From NCBI RefSeq assembly GCF_018691265.1, contig NW_024881283.1, positions 6,111,731 through 6,175,730 on the forward strand: 64,000 nucleotides of DNA, given 5' to 3'. Below the pieces are notes generated by a model. The model was not told the DNA's origin, did no database searches, and saw only the letters and a program-made list of their open reading frames with translations. Shown here in pieces: positions 60,601-64,000 of the stretch. The translations under genes and the position numbers were made by a program. This DNA comes from Tyto alba (Eukaryota; Chordata; Aves; Strigiformes; Tytonidae). Every line of letters starts with the position of its first letter. Position 1 is the stretch's first letter.

Positions 60601-63036
60601 CACTCCTCCCCACCCAAGGAATGGCAGCCCGCTTGGGAGTTTTATTATGTTTTCAAAACTCAATCGTTTTGTCATGCCCTTCATCACCCTACAATGACCT
60701 CACTTTCCTGTTGACCTGATCCAATTACAGCACCAAAACGGATTGCTCCAGCGGAGAGAGACAGCTCTTTATTTACCAGCTCCGCCTGGCACCAGTGCCA
60801 CCTCCCGCCTCCAAACTCCAACTCCAGCCAAGGAGACTTTTGCCCTTTTCCGAGGGGAATATGGCAGAGCTCAACTGAGCTGCTCCAGTCGCTGCAGCTC
60901 TGCCAGCTCCCTGCACCCACCCAGCCCACCCTACCCCCTTAGGCGCTCCTACGCCAGAATTACTACAGGATCATCTCTACCTTTCTGATACTCCAAGGTC
61001 TCAGCAGGAAGGGATGAATTGCTCTGCGATACGTGAAGTGCTACATACTGGGACAACTTTAAACAAACATACAGCGATTTTCACCCTGATGGTTCCTTTC
61101 GTTTCTCTTCTGATATGGCTTTTGGGCTGGTACCCAACCTAGAAGCCTTTCCCATGACGCCTGAACACCTCTCTGCTCCTTTCAGCTCCCATCACATCTC
61201 TCCTATTTGGATGCCTGCAAGTCTTCTCTAATCACAAACACTGATCCTTCCCTTTGTTCAGTTCATCACTCCACCTTCAGTTTCCTTCGTTGCCTCCAAA
61301 ATCGCCCATCTTCCAAGAGGTCAGTGTGGACATCACAAAAAGATCACCCAAGGACATTGTATCTCAAATCTTCAGACCAATTTAGGGAGATATCCTGGTC
61401 TATGTTCATCTGGGGCTTTCGCCATGAAAATCTTAGTTTCTCATTTAAACACCTGAAGGGCAGTTGTGGTCTTCAAGTCTGATTTTCTACACAACAGGCA
61501 TCTGGGATTCTCACTCCAAAATCTCTGTACCAAACCCATACGTCATGGTGACTACAAATCTTTTGAAAGATGTCCAGTCTCCATGTGAAGTCTCTGTGAA
61601 TGAGACTCCTCTATCCTCCTGAGCAAACTGTTCCAGTGATTTAGCTGTCTTTACTCTGCAAACATACACCTCATTTCCAGCCTGAATTAGGCAGTCTACA
61701 GCTTACACCCTCTGGATGTTATTACGCCCACGTTTACCTTATTAAGCTTCAATCATCAGCTCTTGGGTGCACCAATGCCTATAGAAGGTAGTGACTTCTA
61801 AAGATCACAATAACTGGGGGAGGGAAATTAAACAAATAACTTATAAAAACTTCTCAAAAGAAAGGAGAAAACACATTCTCCAAGTTAAATTCATTATTTA
61901 GTGGAAAAAAAAATTGGATGTGATCCGGGCGCTGCAAAACAAAGCAGTTCCACCCCAAGCCCCCAACGCCCCTGTCTCGGGTTGGTGCGAGTGGTGCAGC
62001 TGCTGGAGCATTTCCAGAGATGCCCCGTGCGGTGGCTGAACCCTTCCCAAAGTGTTCACATCAGCCTTCCAGCCTTCGTGTCTTCCTGACTATCTTGAAA
62101 ACCTTAAATTAAACAAATGGTCAGCTCCTGGCAGAGACAGGGGCAGAAGAGTCTTGTTTTTAAACAAAGAACAGGAGACTGAGGAAATACTTTTTTTTTT
62201 TTTTCCTTTACACCAAACTAATGTTTGCATGATTTAAAAATAGCTGCTAGAAGAAAAAAATCAAAAATATTTCTGGCTGAAAAGGGAAAACAGGTCTGCA
62301 TTTGTATTTACCTGGCTCAGTAATTCCCATGTTCTACATATACGTTATTTTGCAGACAAGTTGTTCAGCTCTTTACACCCACGTGCTACAGCCAGAAATA
62401 CAGTATGCCTCTTGCATGTAAGCAGACAACTGCAAAATGCCAATCTGTCGTGCAAGGCAGTGAGATTTTGGATAAGATTTTCCAAGCAACTGTACTTTCC
62501 AGTAAAAGTCCAGATTGCTGATATTCACCCGCAGGCACTACGGGGGTAGGGGATGTCTCCTAACAACGTCACAGGAACAAAGGAGAGTCCCAAACCCCGA
62601 CTCGTGCCTTCGGAAACGTCCCTCATTGCAGGAGGAAGTAGGTTGCGTGTGTATTGGTATCAGTGAATCTGTTGGCTCGCGGGGCTGGCGCAGCATCTCT
62701 GATGCTGGACGGAGCTCCAGGCACTACAGGAAATTCTGACGATGCCGCGGGCTTTCTGGGAGGTCTGCAGGCAGAGGGGGGCCACGAGAAAACCGCACAA
62801 TAACAGAACATACAGCTCTCACCTAAGCAGATCCCGCTGCCTCTGTGGGTTTTGGAGAAGTCGCAGTAGAGTCCCTTGTGATGATCACAGGGTTTCTGCA
62901 GGGAACAGAGCTCGCCAAGCTGCCTGGCACACACCTTGCAGCAACCACAGGCATCCAACACATGGCTGGTGCCAGCGGGGCACTGCAGAGGCTGGGAGGG
63001 ACACTGGCATGGATACGTGCAGGCCTGCGGTTCTAC
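57372..63036 (-). CDS. CCN-family matricellular protein, CCN2/CTGF-like; exons 2-5, signal-peptide exon not found
   Basis: CCN proteins are secreted, cysteine-rich matricellular regulators that bind integrins, heparan sulphate and growth factors. Four minus-strand exons join in frame: 63036-62823 (IGFBP), 58930-58679 (VWC), 58086-57878 (TSP1) and 57683-57372 (cystine knot). They give 328 residues; adding a signal peptide of about 20-25 matches CCN2 (349). All 38 cysteines of four-module CCN proteins are present (12+10+6+10). The short hinge between VWC and TSP1 and the C-terminal [20 protein letters not shown] are CCN2-like. AIGCIPLC and [10 protein letters not shown] recall CCN1. It differs too much from CCN2 of any vertebrate I remember to be its ortholog, and its neighbour is EPB41 rather than the CCN2 neighbourhood. 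It may be listed in databases as CCN1-like or CCN2-like. Confidence 0.93.
57684..57877 (-). other. CCN-like intron 4 (194 bp)
   Basis: Short intron between the TSP1 and CT exons, GT...AG. Nothing else is seen. Confidence 0.93.
57878..58086 (-). CDS. CCN-like exon 4: thrombospondin type-1 (TSP1) domain
   Basis: Acceptor CGGCTCAG precedes 58086 and donor GTACTG follows 57878. The length is 209 nt, entered in phase 1 and left in phase 0. It encodes a short linker [15 protein letters not shown], then the module [40 protein letters not shown] and CMVRPC, with six cysteines and the WSxCSxxCG signature. It ends EKTK, joining KGKKC of the next exon. The donor GTACTG is weaker than the others. Confidence 0.96.
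58087..58678 (-). other. CCN-like intron 3 (592 bp) containing a 142-bp duplicated segment
   Basis: Between the VWC and TSP1 exons. Copy 2 of the duplicated segment (58181-58322) begins 95 bp from the TSP1 acceptor. A C run lies at about 58625-58636. Confidence 0.93.
58181..58322. repeat. 142-bp duplicated segment, copy 2
   Basis: Direct repeat of 55978-56119, 2203 bp away, with three substitutions and no gaps. It is located in CCN-like intron 3, close to the TSP1 exon. Confidence 0.97.
58679..58930 (-). CDS. CCN-like exon 3: von Willebrand factor type C (VWC) domain
   Basis: Acceptor CCCTTCCCCCAG precedes 58930 and donor GTGAGT follows 58679. The length is 252 nt, phase 1 in and phase 1 out. 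It encodes [19 protein letters not shown], then [20 protein letters not shown] and [20 protein letters not shown], and ends [21 protein letters not shown]. Ten cysteines match the CCN VWC pattern. In the family this module binds BMPs and TGF-beta. Confidence 0.97.
58931..62822 (-). other. CCN-like intron 2 (3.9 kb)
   Basis: Between the IGFBP and VWC exons. It is long for a CCN gene, where introns are usually a few hundred bases in CCN1 and CCN2. It is AT-rich, with a probable old L3/CR1-type LINE relic at about 61560-61800. No extra exon or nested gene was recognised. Confidence 0.9.
61560..61800. mobile_element. Probable ancient L3/CR1-type LINE fragment
   Basis: The stretch around CTGTTCCAGTGATTTAGC and GCCTGAATTAGGCAGTCTAC, followed by GGATGTTATTACGCC, resembles from memory the 3' part of amniote CR1/L3 elements in reverse orientation. 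Boundaries are approximate. A RepeatMasker run would decide. Confidence 0.45.
62823..63036 (-). CDS. CCN-like exon 2: IGF-binding-protein-like (IGFBP) domain
   Basis: Acceptor TCTGCCCTCCAG precedes 63036 and donor GTGAGA follows 62823. The length is 214 nt, phase 0 in and phase 1 out. It encodes [19 protein letters not shown], then [20 protein letters not shown] and [19 protein letters not shown], ending [13 protein letters not shown]. All 12 cysteines are present. The usual GCGCC motif reads ACGCC here. An in-frame alternative acceptor (CCGCAG, six codons... ending at the Gln of VEPQ) is possible but has a poor pyrimidine tract. Confidence 0.95.
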
Positions 63037-63260
63037 CTGGAGGGCAGACAAGCCGTGGAGAGAATGAGTCTCCCGCAAGCCAGCCAGGCAGAGAAATGAA
63101 AAACACGATTCTGCTTCAAGCACAGACACCCCATCCAGAGGAGGGAAGACTGGCTTCGCCCTCCACCGGGGAGCCCTGCTGCAGAGGATGTGCGTGCAGC
63201 TCCTGAGGACTCGTGGGACTAATCTTTTTCTCATCCCTAACTCATCTGGAGCTCAAGGAG

Positions 63261-63286
63261 AAAAAAAAAAAAAAAAAAAAAAAAAA
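63261..63286. repeat. Poly(A) tract, 26 nt
   Basis: The longest homopolymer of the window, on the plus strand. No element body was recognised directly upstream. Confidence 0.95.
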
Positions 63287-63377
63287 TGCCTCTGGGAAGC
63301 AGGGCCAAAACAAACAGGACAAGCAGTAGCTTGGAGTCCCATGCACAGCTCAGCCCCCCACTTCCCTGGAAGCAATA

Positions 63378-63582
63378 AAACAGTGATTATTAACAGTAAG
63401 CAATTCCCAGCTCTTACATAGCACTGCACAGGAGAAAACATCAAAGCACTCCGCAGCAGCAGCAGCCTCAGTCCAAAGATAGAAAAACTGAGGTGCATAG
63501 CGAAAGGACTTGCCCAAAGTCAGCCAGCAGGACTGCGGCAGTGCTGAAAACCAACCCAAAAGCTCCCGAGTCCCATTTTGTC
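63378..63582 (-). mobile_element. MIR-type SINE relic, nearly full length, minus orientation
   Basis: On the minus strand the order of words follows the MIR consensus as I remember it: GGGACTCGGGAGC, then CAGCACTGCC, CTGACTTTGGGCAAGTCCTT, TGCACCTCAGTTTTTCTATC, and later TATGTAAGAGCTGG. The match to TTGGGCAAGT and CCTCAGTTT is especially telling. It is old and diverged. Confidence 0.7.
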
Positions 63583-64000
63583 CCCTGGATCTCAAACTTC
63601 CTTCATTATTCCCAGAGATGTGCCCTCTTCTTTCCCCTTTCCAGAGAACGCAGCATAACCAACCTTCCTTGGGACCTTGTGAACCTACAGCCGCCCCACC
63701 TGGCAGCGTTTCAGAAGTGCTGGGCACCTCTCGAAACCCACTCTTGGCTTTTATGCCACTTCGGATGCTAAACAGAGATCAGGCTATGTCTGAAGGAGCA
63801 TTACCTGCTCTGAAAAACCCAGGATGCTTCAAGCGCTCCAGTAACTCAGTCTGTGGCCTCCTTGTCCTGAATCAGCTCGGAGCAGGCACACCAGCCTCAG
63901 CTCTGGATGTGCCCAGATTTGAATAAGGTGTAAAACCATGACTGTGAAAGGTGCAGAGCGTATGGGCTCTCAAGGTCCTCTTATAACTCCTCAGCAACAC

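Larger units (their letters stand above)
63037..64000 (-). other. Probable CCN-like intron 1, partial; signal-peptide exon not found
   Basis: No convincing signal-peptide exon with a phase-0 donor is present. A superficially suitable frame at 63498 (a leucine-rich stretch followed by a GTAAGA donor) falls inside a MIR-like SINE relic. A 26-A tract is at 63261-63286. The true exon 1 and promoter are probably right of the window. Confidence 0.6.

Noticed and set aside
62637..63234. Extension of the IGFBP reading frame upstream to 63234
   Set aside because: A clear CTGCCCTCCAG acceptor at 63037 begins the exon; upstream residues do not resemble a CCN signal peptide.
63416..63498. Possible signal-peptide exon for the CCN-like gene, with a donor in the correct phase
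   Set aside because: The sequence matches the body of a MIR-type SINE, and the hydrophobic stretch comes from its CTG-rich variant; the cleavage region is poor.
54900..64000. OPRD1, expected next to EPB41 from human synteny
   Set aside because: No seven-transmembrane opioid-receptor sequence was found in any frame; it may lie right of the window.

Overview
The window looks like a GC-rich stretch of an avian (at least sauropsid) nuclear genome. The reasons are spliced vertebrate genes with clear but not mammal-identical protein sequence, large CpG islands, short introns, and little recognisable transposon sequence. I cannot name the species from the sequence alone. Two multi-exon genes are visible, both on the minus strand and both running off an edge of the window.

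Left part (about 89-8804): the first four coding exons of EPB41 (erythrocyte protein 4.1, 4.1R). They encode the whole N-terminal headpiece from AUG-1, the internal AUG-2 that starts the 80-kDa form, and the beginning of the FERM domain. All splice sites are canonical and the reading phases join cleanly. The first coding exon has two AG acceptors 17 nt apart that bracket AUG-1, which matches the promoter-coupled splice choice known from mammalian 4.1R.

Middle (8.8-54.7 kb): no coding exon that I can support. This is best read as the long 5' non-coding region and first introns of EPB41. It holds CpG islands near 15.5-16.1, 34.5-35.3, 51.0-51.6 and 52.0-54.7 kb, each with a plausible minus-strand splice donor. 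They are candidates for the alternative first exons and promoters of EPB41. The most distal island has three perfect CREs within about 230 bp, a perfect CArG box, GATAAG motifs and GC boxes. On the downstream (transcribed) side it is followed by about 650 bp of C-rich degenerate repeat. Several short tandem duplications, microsatellites and inverted repeats lie in between.

Right part (about 55.3-64 kb): exons 2-5 of a CCN matricellular protein gene (IGFBP, VWC, TSP1 and cystine-knot modules, all 38 conserved cysteines present), most like CCN2/CTGF with some CCN1-like positions. In humans no CCN gene sits next to EPB41, but CCN2 sits near EPB41L2 and CCN5 is on the EPB41L1 chromosome. The gene is therefore most simply a whole-genome-duplication sister of CCN2 that mammals lost and this lineage kept. 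Its signal-peptide exon was not found and probably lies beyond base 64000. A 142-bp segment that is 98% identical occurs twice around this gene, once 3' of the coding region and once in intron 3. Old MIR-like and L3/CR1-like relics lie in its 5' half.

The two genes are head-to-tail: CCN transcription runs toward the distal EPB41 CpG island, so the interval 53.9-55.3 kb is both the CCN 3' flank and the EPB41 upstream region.
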